From Allomesorhizobium camelthorni (GTDB lineage: Bacteria; Pseudomonadota; Alphaproteobacteria; Rhizobiales; Rhizobiaceae): DNA of 64,000 bases. Of the stretch, positions 28,719-38,134 are shown piece by piece; the stretch's first letter is position 1, and each line of letters begins with the position of its first letter. The DNA lies in the NCBI RefSeq assembly GCF_011045125.1, contig NZ_JAAKZF010000007.1, forward strand, positions 62,001-126,000, read 5' to 3'. A program made the translations under genes and the position numbers. Under the pieces are notes generated by a model. That model was not told the origin of the DNA. It worked only from the letters and a program-made list of their open reading frames with translations, and did not search any database.

Positions 28719-28766
28719 CCCTCCTCATTCTGACGTGCGAGCGCAGCGAGCCTCGAAGGACGCACC
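28719..28766. repeat. Interspersed palindromic repeat, copy B (inverted relative to copy A)
   Basis: Reads CCCTCCTCATTCTGACGTGC then GAGCGCAGCGAGCCTCGAAG to GACGCACC, the reverse orientation of copy A with a diverged centre. The two copies face each other 85 bases apart between alkB and the LysM gene, forming a potential long hairpin or a BIME-like pair. Confidence 0.7.
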
Positions 28767-28791
28767 GGAACATTGGCGGCCCCGGGGCGCG

Positions 28792-29313
28792 TCACGCCTG
28801 CTCGATGTCGGGAATCCGCAGCACCTGGCCCGGATAGATCTTGTCCGGATGCTTCAGCATCGGCTTGTTGGCCTCGAAAATGACGGTGTACTTCGACGCC
28901 TTGCCCTTGCCGTAGCTCGCCTCCGCGATCTTCGAAAGATTGTCGCCTTTCTTGACCGTATAGAAGACCGGCTGCTTCGCAGGCTTGGCGGCCGCGACCA
29001 GCGCCGTCATGTCGACATTGCCGTCGAGCTTCAGGCCCGAATCGGGAGCCACGACCTTAAGCTCGTCGGCCTCGACCTTCGAAATGCCGAGCGTGTTGCC
29101 GACGGCGACGACCGCTTTCTCGAAGATCGACTGGTCCTTGACGACACCCTTGAGGATGACCTTGTCGCCTTTGACCGCCACATCGACCTTGTCGGTGCCG
29201 AGCTTGTGGGATTCGAGTTCCTTCTTCACGGCAGCGGCTTTCGCCGCCTCGTCGTCGTCATCGCCGAAGCCCAGTTTCTCGCCGACATTCTTCACAAAAT
29301 CGAATATTCCCAT
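28792..29313 (-). CDS. BON and LysM domain protein (YgaU/LysM-like)
   Basis: A 173-residue protein starting MGIFDFVKNVGEKLGFGDDD, the usual N-terminus of the YgaU (Kbp) type. A BON domain follows (about 28-95: KVDVAVKGDKVILKGVV, AVVAVGNTLGISKVEADEL) and a LysM domain ends the protein (about 117-168: FYTVKKGDNLSKIAEASYG, YPGQVLRIPDI). Related E. coli Kbp is a cytoplasmic potassium-binding protein; no signal peptide is visible here either. The ATG at 29313 has GGAGATGT directly upstream. The frame is open much farther upstream but without similarity. Confidence 0.92.
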   Translation of the reverse strand: MGIFDFVKNVGEKLGFGDDDDEAAKAAAVKKELESHKLGTDKVDVAVKGDKVILKGVVKDQSIFEKAVVAVGNTLGISKVEADELKVVAPDSGLKLDGNVDMTALVAAAKPAKQPVFYTVKKGDNLSKIAEASYGKGKASKYTVIFEANKPMLKHPDKIYPGQVLRIPDIEQA

Positions 29314-29408
29314 GCCACATCTCCTTGCGCCCCCGCGCGACGGCAAATTTGGCATTTGCCATGCAAAAATGGAAGCCATGTCGGCTCGCGTATAAATTGA
29401 GGAGGCGC

Positions 29409-29846
29409 TCAGTCGCTGTCGACCCTGCCGCGCAGTTTCTTGACGGTGGAGCGTCCGGCCTTGCTCTGCAGCCGCCTCTCGACCGAACCCTTGGTCGGCC
29501 GGGTCTTCTTGCGCGGCTTGGGCGGCGGCTCGGCGGCCTTGGCGACAAGTGCGGTCAGCCTGGCGCGCGCATCGGCGCGGTTCTGCTCCTGCGTACGAAA
29601 CCGGCCAGCCTCGATGACGATGACGCCGTCCTTGGTGGCGCGCTGGCCGGCCAGGCTTATCGTGCGCTCCCGCACGCGCTCGGGAAGGCCCGGCGCATTC
29701 CTTGCGTCGAAGCGCAATTGAACGGCGGTCGCCACTTTGTTGACGTTCTGGCCGCCCGGACCCGACGAGCGGATGAAATTCTCGACCAGTTCGTCCTCGC
29801 TTATGAAGACATCGGGCGCTACCGATATGCCGTCGCGCTCGGTCAC
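29409..29846 (-). CDS. arfB: Alternative ribosome-rescue factor / peptidyl-tRNA hydrolase
   Basis: A 145-residue RF-1-domain protein that frees ribosomes stalled on mRNAs lacking a stop codon. The GGQ catalytic motif is at 31-33 in [16 protein letters not shown], and the C-terminal tail ([20 protein letters not shown] to KKLRGR) is the basic extension that enters the mRNA channel. Length matches ArfB (YaeJ). Its start overlaps the stop of the nitroreductase gene by four bases, so they are co-transcribed. Confidence 0.95.
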   Translation of the reverse strand: MTERDGISVAPDVFISEDELVENFIRSSGPGGQNVNKVATAVQLRFDARNAPGLPERVRERTISLAGQRATKDGVIVIEAGRFRTQEQNRADARARLTALVAKAAEPPPKPRKKTRPTKGSVERRLQSKAGRSTVKKLRGRVDSD

Positions 29847-30511
29847 TCGCGCCAGACGATGATCTCGTCCGCTCCCTTGCGCCGTATGTCGGGCACTTTC
29901 GCGTTGTCCGCCGGGTAGCCGGCGACGAGCAGGATGATCGCCTTCTCATTGTCCGGCCGGCCGCAAATCGCATTGAGAAAACCCATCGGCGACGGCGTGT
30001 GGGTGAGCGAGGCGAGCCCGGCATTATGCAGGCTGGCAATCAGCAGACCGGTGGCGATTCCGACCGATTCGGGCACGTAGTAGTGCTTGACCTTTCCGCC
30101 ATCCGGACCAAGGCCGTAACGCTGGCCGAAGATCGCGATCAGCCATGGCGCGGTTTCCAGAAACGGCTTTTCAGCGTCGGTGCCGAGCGGGCCGAGCGCG
30201 TCGAGCCATTCCTGCGAGGCGCGGGCGCTATAGAATTCGCGCTCCTCCTCTTCGGCGGCCTTGCGGATACGGCTCTTCATCGTGGCGTCCGAAATGCAGA
30301 CAAAGGTCCAGGGTTGCTGGTTGGCGCCGGATGGCGCGGTCGCCGCCGTCATCACGCAATCCTCGATCAGGCTGCGCGGCACCGGGCGGTCGGAAAAATG
30401 CCGGACCGTCCGCCGCCTCGACATCAGTTCGCGGAACTCCGCAGCGCGTCGCGACATGTCCGGCTCGGCATACCCGCGGAAGCGCAGCGGAATTTCTTTC
30501 AGCTCGGGCAT
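29843..30511 (-). CDS. Nitroreductase family FMN-dependent oxidoreductase
   Basis: A 222-residue FMN enzyme. Flavin-binding blocks are visible: [15 protein letters not shown] (about 31-45), [17 protein letters not shown] and the C-terminal [17 protein letters not shown]. The pattern with an SGANxQPW motif and a long insert resembles the iodotyrosine deiodinase-like branch of nitroreductases, so the substrate may be an aromatic or halogenated compound, though this is not certain. It is translationally coupled to arfB (ATGA overlap) and convergently placed relative to nothing: the next gene upstream, pckA, is on the same strand but ends at a terminator. Confidence 0.85.
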   Translation of the reverse strand: MPELKEIPLRFRGYAEPDMSRRAAEFRELMSRRRTVRHFSDRPVPRSLIEDCVMTAATAPSGANQQPWTFVCISDATMKSRIRKAAEEEEREFYSARASQEWLDALGPLGTDAEKPFLETAPWLIAIFGQRYGLGPDGGKVKHYYVPESVGIATGLLIASLHNAGLASLTHTPSPMGFLNAICGRPDNEKAIILLVAGYPADNAKVPDIRRKGADEIIVWRE

Positions 30512-30548
30512 GGGTTCCTCCGTCCTCGCAATTGAACGGTTTAGCCAA

Positions 30549-30578
30549 AAGAAAAAGGCCCGGCAAATGCCGGGCCTT
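30549..30578 (-). terminator. Intrinsic terminator of pckA
   Basis: AAGGCCCGGC and GCCGGGCCTT form a 10-bp stem with an AAAT loop, 25 bases after the pckA stop. On the minus strand it is followed by TTTCTTTTGG. Confidence 0.9.
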
Positions 30579-30602
30579 CAAAAAAGCGAGCTGTGAGACC
30601 AG

Positions 30603-32213
<1,611 letters not shown>

Positions 32214-32543
32214 GTGAGCCCCTTCAGATGCCCGCCGCCGCTTTGCGCCAACTGGAACAGATCCTAGGGCACGCCTGGTCTCAAACAGAAAAGCCAAACG
32301 ATTTCAAACTATTAATCGATTTAAGGTTTTTGAATTTTGTTTAAATCGGTTAGATCGGCCATTAGGCCGCATCGTTTCGGTGGTATAAGGCGTTGTGATC
32401 TCTGGGCCAAACAGGTAAAGAAACGGCTCGGGGCGGAGAGATTGTGGCAGCCCGGCTGTGACATCGGCCGGTTGATGTGCCACATTTTGTACCCAATTTG
32501 TCCCCCAATAGCCCCTTCTCGACCAAGGAAGGGACACCCGCTC
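32214..32543. promoter_or_regulatory. Divergent pckA/chvI promoter region with inverted repeats
   Basis: This 330-base gap has no gene. Its AT-rich centre holds TTAATCGATTTAA (32312-32324), a near-palindrome with central CG, and TTTAAATCGGTT (32340-32351), which pairs with it as an inverted repeat; AAACGATTTC (32297-32306) is a related element. CG-centred palindromes are typical of LacI-family operators, and rhizobial pckA is known to be controlled by the LacI-type PckR, but the match to a PckR site is not verified. Confidence 0.45.
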
Positions 32544-33263
32544 ATGAGGGAGCAGCTTGAAATGGCGACAATCGCGCTGGTCGACGACGACCGCAACATT
32601 CTGACCTCGGTTTCCATAGCCCTGGAATCGGAAGGCTATCGCGTCGAAACCTACACTGACGGCGCCTCGGCGCTGGAAGGTCTGGCTGCTCGTCCGCCGA
32701 GCCTGGCCATCCTGGACATCAAGATGCCGCGCATGGACGGCATGGAGCTTCTGCGCCGCATGCGGCAGAAGACCGATCTGCCGGTCATCTTCCTGACTTC
32801 GAAGGATGACGAGATCGACGAGCTTTTCGGGCTGAAGATGGGCGCGGACGATTTCATCCGCAAACCGTTCTCGCAGCGCCTGCTGGTCGAGCGGGTCCGG
32901 GCGGTGCTGCGCCGCGCATCGGCCCGCGAGGCCGCGGCCAAGACGCCGAACCAGCAGGCCCGCTCGCTCGAGCGCGGACAGCTGGTCATGGACCAGGAGC
33001 GCCACACCTGCACCTGGAAGGGCGAGCCAGTGACGCTGACTGTCACTGAATTTCTGATCCTGCATTCGCTGGCGCAGCGTCCGGGCGTCGTCAAGAGCCG
33101 GGACGCGCTGATGGATTCGGCCTATGATGAGCAGGTCTATGTCGACGACCGCACCATCGACAGCCACATCAAGCGCCTGCGCAAGAAGTTCAAGGCCGTC
33201 GACGACGATTTCGAGATGATCGAGACGCTATACGGCGTCGGCTACCGGTTCCGCGAGGCTTAA
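32544..33263 (+). CDS. chvI: Two-component response regulator ChvI
   Basis: A 239-residue OmpR/PhoB-type regulator. In the receiver domain the acidic pocket is VDDD (13-16), the phosphoacceptor is D58 (AILDIK) and the lysine is K107 (FIRKPF); the C-terminal winged helix has [20 protein letters not shown] and [13 protein letters not shown]. ChvI controls succinoglycan, motility and acid/envelope responses in rhizobia and virulence in Agrobacterium. ATG at 32544 has GGAAGGG upstream; ATG at 32562 ([10 protein letters not shown]) is an alternative with GGGAG upstream. The sensor gene chvG follows after 12 bases. Confidence 0.95.
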   Translation: MREQLEMATIALVDDDRNILTSVSIALESEGYRVETYTDGASALEGLAARPPSLAILDIKMPRMDGMELLRRMRQKTDLPVIFLTSKDDEIDELFGLKMGADDFIRKPFSQRLLVERVRAVLRRASAREAAAKTPNQQARSLERGQLVMDQERHTCTWKGEPVTLTVTEFLILHSLAQRPGVVKSRDALMDSAYDEQVYVDDRTIDSHIKRLRKKFKAVDDDFEMIETLYGVGYRFREA

Positions 33264-33275
33264 GCGGCGTTCCAA

Positions 33276-35060
33276 ATGGCCATGGAAGTGGAGTTGAAGA
33301 AGCCGGCGGCCGCCGCGAAGCGGCCGCGCCGGATTCTGCCTTCGCTTCTATCCAACGTGACCGTGCCCCTGCGGCGCTTCCTCGGCCACTATGTCTTTTC
33401 GAGCCTGACGCGCCGCATCCTCTTCCTCAACCTGGCCGGCCTCGGCGTCCTCGTCGTCGGCATCCTCTATCTCAACACGTTCCGTGACGGCCTGATCGAC
33501 GCGCGCGTCGAAAGCCTGATGACCCAGGGCGAGATCATCGCCGGCGCCATCGCGGCCTCTGCGACGGTCGAGACCGATTCGATCAGCATCGATCCGGAAA
33601 AGCTGCTCGAATTGCAGGCGGGCGAAAGCATCGGCCCCGGCTCCGACCAGCTCGACAATCTCGACTTCCCGATCAATCCCGAGCGCGTTGCGCCGGTGCT
33701 GCGGCGGCTGATCTCGCCGACCCGAACGCGCGCCCGCATCTACGACCGCGACGCCAACCTGCTCCTCGATTCGCGGCATCTCTACTCGCGCGGCCAAATC
33801 CTGCGCTACGACCTGCCGCCGGTGCAAGAGGAAGAGCCGGACATCCTGGAACGGTTGCAAAAGGCTGTGTTCGACTTCTTCCGCGACACCGACCTGCCGA
33901 TCTACCGCGAACAGCCGGGCGGCAATGGCGCGGCGTTCCCGGAAGTGATGAACGCGCTGACCGGCAGCCCGTCCACCATCGTCCGGGTCAGCGAGCAGGG
34001 CGAGCAGATCGTATCGGTCGCGGTTCCCATCCAACGGTTTCGCGGTGTGCTCGGCGTGCTGATGCTGTCGACCGAGGGCGGCGACATCGACAAGATCGTT
34101 GCCGCCGAGCGCAAGGCCATCCTGCGCGTCTTCGGCGTGGCGGCGCTGGTCACGGTGATCCTGTCAATGCTGCTTGCCTCGACCATCGCCAACCCGCTGC
34201 GCCGGCTCTCGGCCGCCGCCGTCAGGGTGCGGCGCGGCGTCAAGAACCGCGAGGAAATTCCGGATTTCTCCGACCGCCAGGACGAGATCGGCAATCTGTC
34301 CATCGCGGTGCGCGACATGACCAACGCGCTCTATGCCCGCATCGAGGCGATCGAGAGTTTCGCCGCCGATGTCAGCCATGAGCTGAAGAACCCGCTGACC
34401 TCGCTGCGCAGCGCCGTGGAGACCCTACCGCTGGCAAAGAGCGCGGAATCGCGCGAGCGGCTGATGGATGTCATTCAGCACGATGTCCGCCGCCTTGACC
34501 GGCTGATCACCGACATTTCCGACGCCTCCAGGCTCGATGCGGAACTGGCGCGCGAGGACGCCGAACGGGTCGACATGAAGAAGCTGGTCGGCGACCTCGT
34601 CTCGGTGTCGCAGGATGCCGGCCGCCAGAAGCGCAAGATGACTATCGACTTCAAGGCTGCCAAGCTGCCGCAGGGCGTCAAGGGCTACTACGTCAACGGC
34701 CACGACCTGCGGCTCGGCCAGGTCATCACCAATCTGATCGAGAACGCCCGCTCCTTCGTGCCGGAAGAGGGCGGACACATCAACGTCTCGCTGGCGCGCG
34801 AGGGCAAGTTCATCATCGTCACCATCGACGACAACGGCCCCGGCATCCGCGCCGACAGCATCGACCGCATATTCGAGCGCTTCTATACCGACCGCCCGTC
34901 GGGCGAGGCTTTCGGCCAGAATTCGGGCCTCGGCCTGTCGATCAGCCGGCAGATCGCCGAGGCGCATGGCGGCTCACTGACGGCGGAGAACATTCCGGGC
35001 GTCAAGCCGGGCGACATGAAGGGCGCGCGCTTCGTCATGACGCTTCCCGCCGAAGGCTGA
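33276..35060 (+). CDS. chvG: Sensor histidine kinase ChvG
   Basis: A 594-residue membrane kinase partnering ChvI. One membrane segment is near residues 50-70 (ILFLNLAGLGVLVVGILYL), a large periplasmic domain follows, and the second segment is near 285-305 (VAALVTVILSMLLAS). A HAMP domain leads to the H-box AADVSHELKNPLTSLRSA with phosphoacceptor H368, then the ATP-binding N-box (VITNLIENARSF), G1 (DDNGPGI) and G2 (NSGLGLSISRQ). In rhizobia the periplasmic inhibitor ExoR keeps it inactive; exoR is not in this window. It lies two bases before hprK. Confidence 0.96.
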   Translation: MAMEVELKKPAAAAKRPRRILPSLLSNVTVPLRRFLGHYVFSSLTRRILFLNLAGLGVLVVGILYLNTFRDGLIDARVESLMTQGEIIAGAIAASATVETDSISIDPEKLLELQAGESIGPGSDQLDNLDFPINPERVAPVLRRLISPTRTRARIYDRDANLLLDSRHLYSRGQILRYDLPPVQEEEPDILERLQKAVFDFFRDTDLPIYREQPGGNGAAFPEVMNALTGSPSTIVRVSEQGEQIVSVAVPIQRFRGVLGVLMLSTEGGDIDKIVAAERKAILRVFGVAALVTVILSMLLASTIANPLRRLSAAAVRVRRGVKNREEIPDFSDRQDEIGNLSIAVRDMTNALYARIEAIESFAADVSHELKNPLTSLRSAVETLPLAKSAESRERLMDVIQHDVRRLDRLITDISDASRLDAELAREDAERVDMKKLVGDLVSVSQDAGRQKRKMTIDFKAAKLPQGVKGYYVNGHDLRLGQVITNLIENARSFVPEEGGHINVSLAREGKFIIVTIDDNGPGIRADSIDRIFERFYTDRPSGEAFGQNSGLGLSISRQIAEAHGGSLTAENIPGVKPGDMKGARFVMTLPAEG

Positions 35061-35062
35061 AA

Positions 35063-35509
35063 ATGACGCCGCAGAACATGCATGGGACTGCGGTCATCCT
35101 CGGCGACCGCGGCGTGCTGATTACCGGCGGCGCCGGCTCCGGCAAGACCGCGCTGGCGCTGGCTCTCATCGCCCAGGCAAGGCGCGAGGGAATATTCGCC
35201 CGGCTTGTCTCGGACGATCAGGTCTTTCTCTCCAATCGTGGCGGGCGCGTGGTCTGCAGCGCACCCCCGACGATCAGCGGGCTGGTCGAGGTCCGCGGTC
35301 TCGGTCCGCGGCCGATCCCGGCCGAGCCGTCCGCCGTTGTCGACCTTGTGGTCAGGCTGGCGCCGGCCGACGCCACCGAGCGGTTTCCGGAGGAGGCGAC
35401 GGTCGCGCTCGCCGGCTGCGAGGTCGCCTGCGTTGACCTTGCGGAACGCAATGCGGCCGGCGCGGCGGCCGCGGTCGCCGCGCGGCTTTCCCTGCCGCCA
35501 TTCGCGTGA
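35063..35509 (+). CDS. hprK: HPr kinase/phosphorylase, short alphaproteobacterial form
   Basis: A 148-residue kinase, about half the length of Firmicutes HprK because the N-terminal domain is absent, as is usual in alphaproteobacteria. The P-loop GGAGSGKTALAL is at about 22-33; LVSDDQVFL and the signature-like ISGLVEVRGLGPRPI follow. It phosphorylates a serine on HPr, linking cell metabolism to PTS-based regulation. The position directly after chvG and before ptsM is conserved in rhizobia. The 175 bases after it, before ptsM, show no clear feature. Confidence 0.95.
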   Translation: MTPQNMHGTAVILGDRGVLITGGAGSGKTALALALIAQARREGIFARLVSDDQVFLSNRGGRVVCSAPPTISGLVEVRGLGPRPIPAEPSAVVDLVVRLAPADATERFPEEATVALAGCEVACVDLAERNAAGAAAAVAARLSLPPFA

Positions 35510-35685
35510 AAACCGACCGCACCAATGGCCAAAATGCGTCAATATGGCCGGCACAGCCGCAATTTGGGGCTTGTCAACGCTGGCCGCGTCGCCAAGATAG
35601 CGCTCCCGCCATCCCGGAAATGGAATGGAGCGCCGGGCATTCAAGATGAGCTCATGACAAGAGCCGTGACGGGAGCTGCCGCAGA

Positions 35686-36087
35686 ATGATCGGACTCGTG
35701 CTTGTAACGCACGGTCAGCTGGCCGAAGAGTTCCGCCATGCCGTCGAGCATGTCGTCGGGCCGCAGCAGAATTTCGCAACCGTCGCCATCGGCGCCGATG
35801 ACGATATGGAGCAGCGCCGGCGCGACATCGTCGACGCCGTCGCGCACACCGATACCGGAGCCGGCGTCGTGGTGCTGACCGACATGTTCGGCGGCACGCC
35901 GTCCAATCTGGCGATCTCGGTGATGGAGCCGGGTCGCATCGAGGTGATCGCCGGCATGAACCTGCCGATGCTGATCAAGCTCACCAGCGTGCGCAAGGCC
36001 GACAATATGGCCGGCGCGCTCGAGGAAGCGCAGACCGCCGGCCGCAAATACATCAATGTAGCCAGTCAGCTCCTGAGCACCAAATGA
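35686..36087 (+). CDS. PTS EIIA component, mannose family (regulatory EIIA-Man)
   Basis: A 133-residue EIIA of the mannose/sorbose family. The active-site histidine is H9 in GLVLVTHGQLAEEF, and VVVLTDMFGGTPSNLAI is the conserved core. No EIIB, EIIC or EIID transporter genes are nearby, so it is probably a regulatory phosphoacceptor rather than part of a sugar permease, as in other alphaproteobacteria that have only HPr, EI-Ntr and EIIA proteins. The stop overlaps the HPr start (ATGA). Confidence 0.94.
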   Translation: MIGLVLVTHGQLAEEFRHAVEHVVGPQQNFATVAIGADDDMEQRRRDIVDAVAHTDTGAGVVVLTDMFGGTPSNLAISVMEPGRIEVIAGMNLPMLIKLTSVRKADNMAGALEEAQTAGRKYINVASQLLSTK

Positions 36088-36386
36088 GCGGAATGCCGTT
36101 TTCGAGTGAGGACGGCGTCGTCAGCCGGGAGTTCCAGATCGTCAACCAGCGAGGCCTGCACGCGCGCGCCTCGGCCAAATTCGTCCAGGTCGCCGGCGGA
36201 TTCCAGGCGTCGGTCGACGTCGAACGCGATGGGGTGAAGGTCGGCGGCACCTCGATCATGGGTCTGATGATGCTTGCCGCCAGCCCCGGATGCTCCATCC
36301 GCGTGACCGCAAAAGGACCGGAGGCGCATGAGGTCATGGCGGCGCTCGAGGAACTGATCGCGACCCGGTTCGGCGAAGAATACTGA
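36084..36386 (+). CDS. HPr-family phosphocarrier protein
   Basis: A 100-residue HPr. The phosphorylation histidine is H26 in NQRGLHARASAKF, and the HprK-target serine is S57 in GGTSIMGLMMLA, so both regulatory modifications are possible. It is translated with the EIIA-Man gene through a four-base overlap. The ATG at 36084 is used; ATG at 36093 is an alternative, and either leaves a longer N-terminus than enteric HPr. Confidence 0.95.
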   Translation: MSGMPFSSEDGVVSREFQIVNQRGLHARASAKFVQVAGGFQASVDVERDGVKVGGTSIMGLMMLAASPGCSIRVTAKGPEAHEVMAALEELIATRFGEEY

Positions 36387-36414
36387 CGCTGGCGTCCCTC
36401 CGGGACATGCACGA

Positions 36415-36430
36415 ATAAAGATTTCTTTAT
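36415..36430. promoter_or_regulatory. Palindrome upstream of ahcY, possible ArsR-type (SahR) operator
   Basis: ATAAAGA and TCTTTAT form a perfect 7-bp inverted repeat with a two-base centre, 110 bases before the ahcY ATG. ArsR-family SahR regulators of the SAH/methionine cycle bind AT-rich palindromes before ahcY in several proteobacteria; the motif match for this lineage is from memory and unverified. Confidence 0.45.
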
Positions 36431-36540
36431 ATCCCATTGTCGGAGGCCGGCTTATCTGTTAGTCAGGCGCCGATAAATTGCGCCTTTTGAACGGCTTTGC
36501 GCCGGGGCGCGCGTCAAACTCATTTCACCGGAGCGCTGCC

Positions 36541-37938
36541 ATGGCAGATAAGGATTACATCGTCGCCGACATTTCGCTCGCCGACTGGGGCCGCAAGGAA
36601 ATCGAGATCGCCGAAACCGAAATGCCCGGCCTGATGGCCTGCCGCGAAGAATTCGGTTCGGCCAAGCCGCTAAAGGGCGCGCGCATCACCGGCTCGCTGC
36701 ACATGACCATCCAGACCGCGGTGCTGATCGAGACGCTGAAGGCGCTCGGCGCCGAAATCCGCTGGGCCTCCTGCAACATCTTCTCCACGCAGGACCATGC
36801 CGCCGCAGCCATCGCCGCCTCCGGCGTTCCGGTGTTCGCGGTCAAGGGCGAGACGCTGGAAGATTATTGGGTATACACCGACCGCATCTTCCAGTGGGCC
36901 GATGGCGGCACGTCGAACATGATCCTCGACGATGGCGGCGACGCCACGATGTACATTCTGATCGGCGCGCGCGCCGAAGCCGGCGAGGACGTGCTGTCCA
37001 ATCCGGGCAGCGAGGAGGAAGAGATACTGTTTGCCCAGATCAAGAAGCGCATGGCGGCGACGCCGGGCTTCTTCGCCAGGCAGAAAGCCGCGATCCGCGG
37101 CGTCACCGAAGAGACCACGACCGGCGTCAACCGGCTCTACCAGCTGCAGAAGAAGGGCCTGCTGCCCTTCCCGGCGATCAACGTCAACGATTCGGTCACC
37201 AAGTCGAAGTTCGACAACAAGTATGGCTGCAAGGAATCGCTGGTCGACGGCATCCGTCGCGCAACCGACACGATGATGGCCGGCAAGGTTGCCGTGGTCT
37301 GCGGCTATGGCGACGTCGGCAAGGGCTCGTCCGCCTCGCTCAAGGGCGCCGGCGCCCGCGTCAAGGTTACCGAGGTCGACCCGATCTGCGCGCTGCAGGC
37401 GGCCATGGACGGCTTCGAGGTCGTGACGCTGGAAGATGCGGCCCCAACCGCCGACATCGTCATCACCACTACGGGCAACAAGGACGTCATCACGCTCGAC
37501 CACATGCGCATGATGAAAGACATGGTGATCGTCGGCAATATCGGCCATTTCGACAATGAGATTCAGGTGGCGGCGCTTCGCAACCTGAAATGGACCAACG
37601 TCAAGCCGCAGGTCGACATGATCTCCTTCCCGGACGGCAAGCGGATGATCCTGCTTTCCGAGGGCCGGCTGCTCAATCTCGGCAATGCGACGGGGCATCC
37701 GAGCTTCGTCATGTCGGCATCCTTCACCAACCAGGTGCTGGCGCAGATCGAACTGTGGACCAAGCCCGGCGCCTACAAGAACGAGGTCTATGTCCTGCCC
37801 AAGCACCTCGACGAAAAGGTCGCCCGGCTGCACCTCGACAAGCTCGGCGCGAAGCTTACCGAGCTCAGCGGCGAGCAGGCTGCCTATATCGGCGTGACGC
37901 AGCAGGGTCCGTTCAAGCCGGAACACTACAGATACTGA
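36541..37938 (+). CDS. ahcY: Adenosylhomocysteinase (S-adenosyl-L-homocysteine hydrolase)
   Basis: A 465-residue NAD-dependent enzyme splitting S-adenosylhomocysteine into adenosine and homocysteine, which removes the inhibitor of methyltransferases. Visible blocks include [17 protein letters not shown] at the start, [32 protein letters not shown], the NAD-binding [34 protein letters not shown] and C-terminal [12 protein letters not shown] at 36541 is chosen for the conserved N-terminus. It ends at a strong terminator and has its own AT-rich palindrome upstream. Confidence 0.98.
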   Translation: MADKDYIVADISLADWGRKEIEIAETEMPGLMACREEFGSAKPLKGARITGSLHMTIQTAVLIETLKALGAEIRWASCNIFSTQDHAAAAIAASGVPVFAVKGETLEDYWVYTDRIFQWADGGTSNMILDDGGDATMYILIGARAEAGEDVLSNPGSEEEEILFAQIKKRMAATPGFFARQKAAIRGVTEETTTGVNRLYQLQKKGLLPFPAINVNDSVTKSKFDNKYGCKESLVDGIRRATDTMMAGKVAVVCGYGDVGKGSSASLKGAGARVKVTEVDPICALQAAMDGFEVVTLEDAAPTADIVITTTGNKDVITLDHMRMMKDMVIVGNIGHFDNEIQVAALRNLKWTNVKPQVDMISFPDGKRMILLSEGRLLNLGNATGHPSFVMSASFTNQVLAQIELWTKPGAYKNEVYVLPKHLDEKVARLHLDKLGAKLTELSGEQAAYIGVTQQGPFKPEHYRY

Positions 37939-37969
37939 TCTGCGTTTACCAAACTACCAGATATTGAAG

Positions 37970-38003
37970 CCGGGCGATTGACTTTCGCCCGGTTTTTCTT
38001 TTT
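37970..38003 (+). terminator. Intrinsic terminator of ahcY
   Basis: CCGGGCGA and TCGCCCGG form an 8-bp stem with loop TTGACTT, followed by TTTTTCTTTTT, 31 bases after the ahcY stop. Confidence 0.92.
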
Positions 38004-38134
38004 GCGCCGCGGCCTTCTTCACGCCGATTCGCCCAGACTGTATGGTGACGTGATTCGCGATGCTTCGGCTCTTGGGCGAACCGCCGGGGCATTGCCGGGC
38101 GGTCTTGAAATCGGACGGCGGAGAGGAACAAGGC

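Noticed and set aside
36465-36488. Stem AGGCGC/GCGCCT followed by TTT before ahcY
   Set aside because: The stem is only six pairs with a nine-base loop and a short T-run. It does not show the conserved SAH or SAM riboswitch core, so no riboswitch or attenuator is called.
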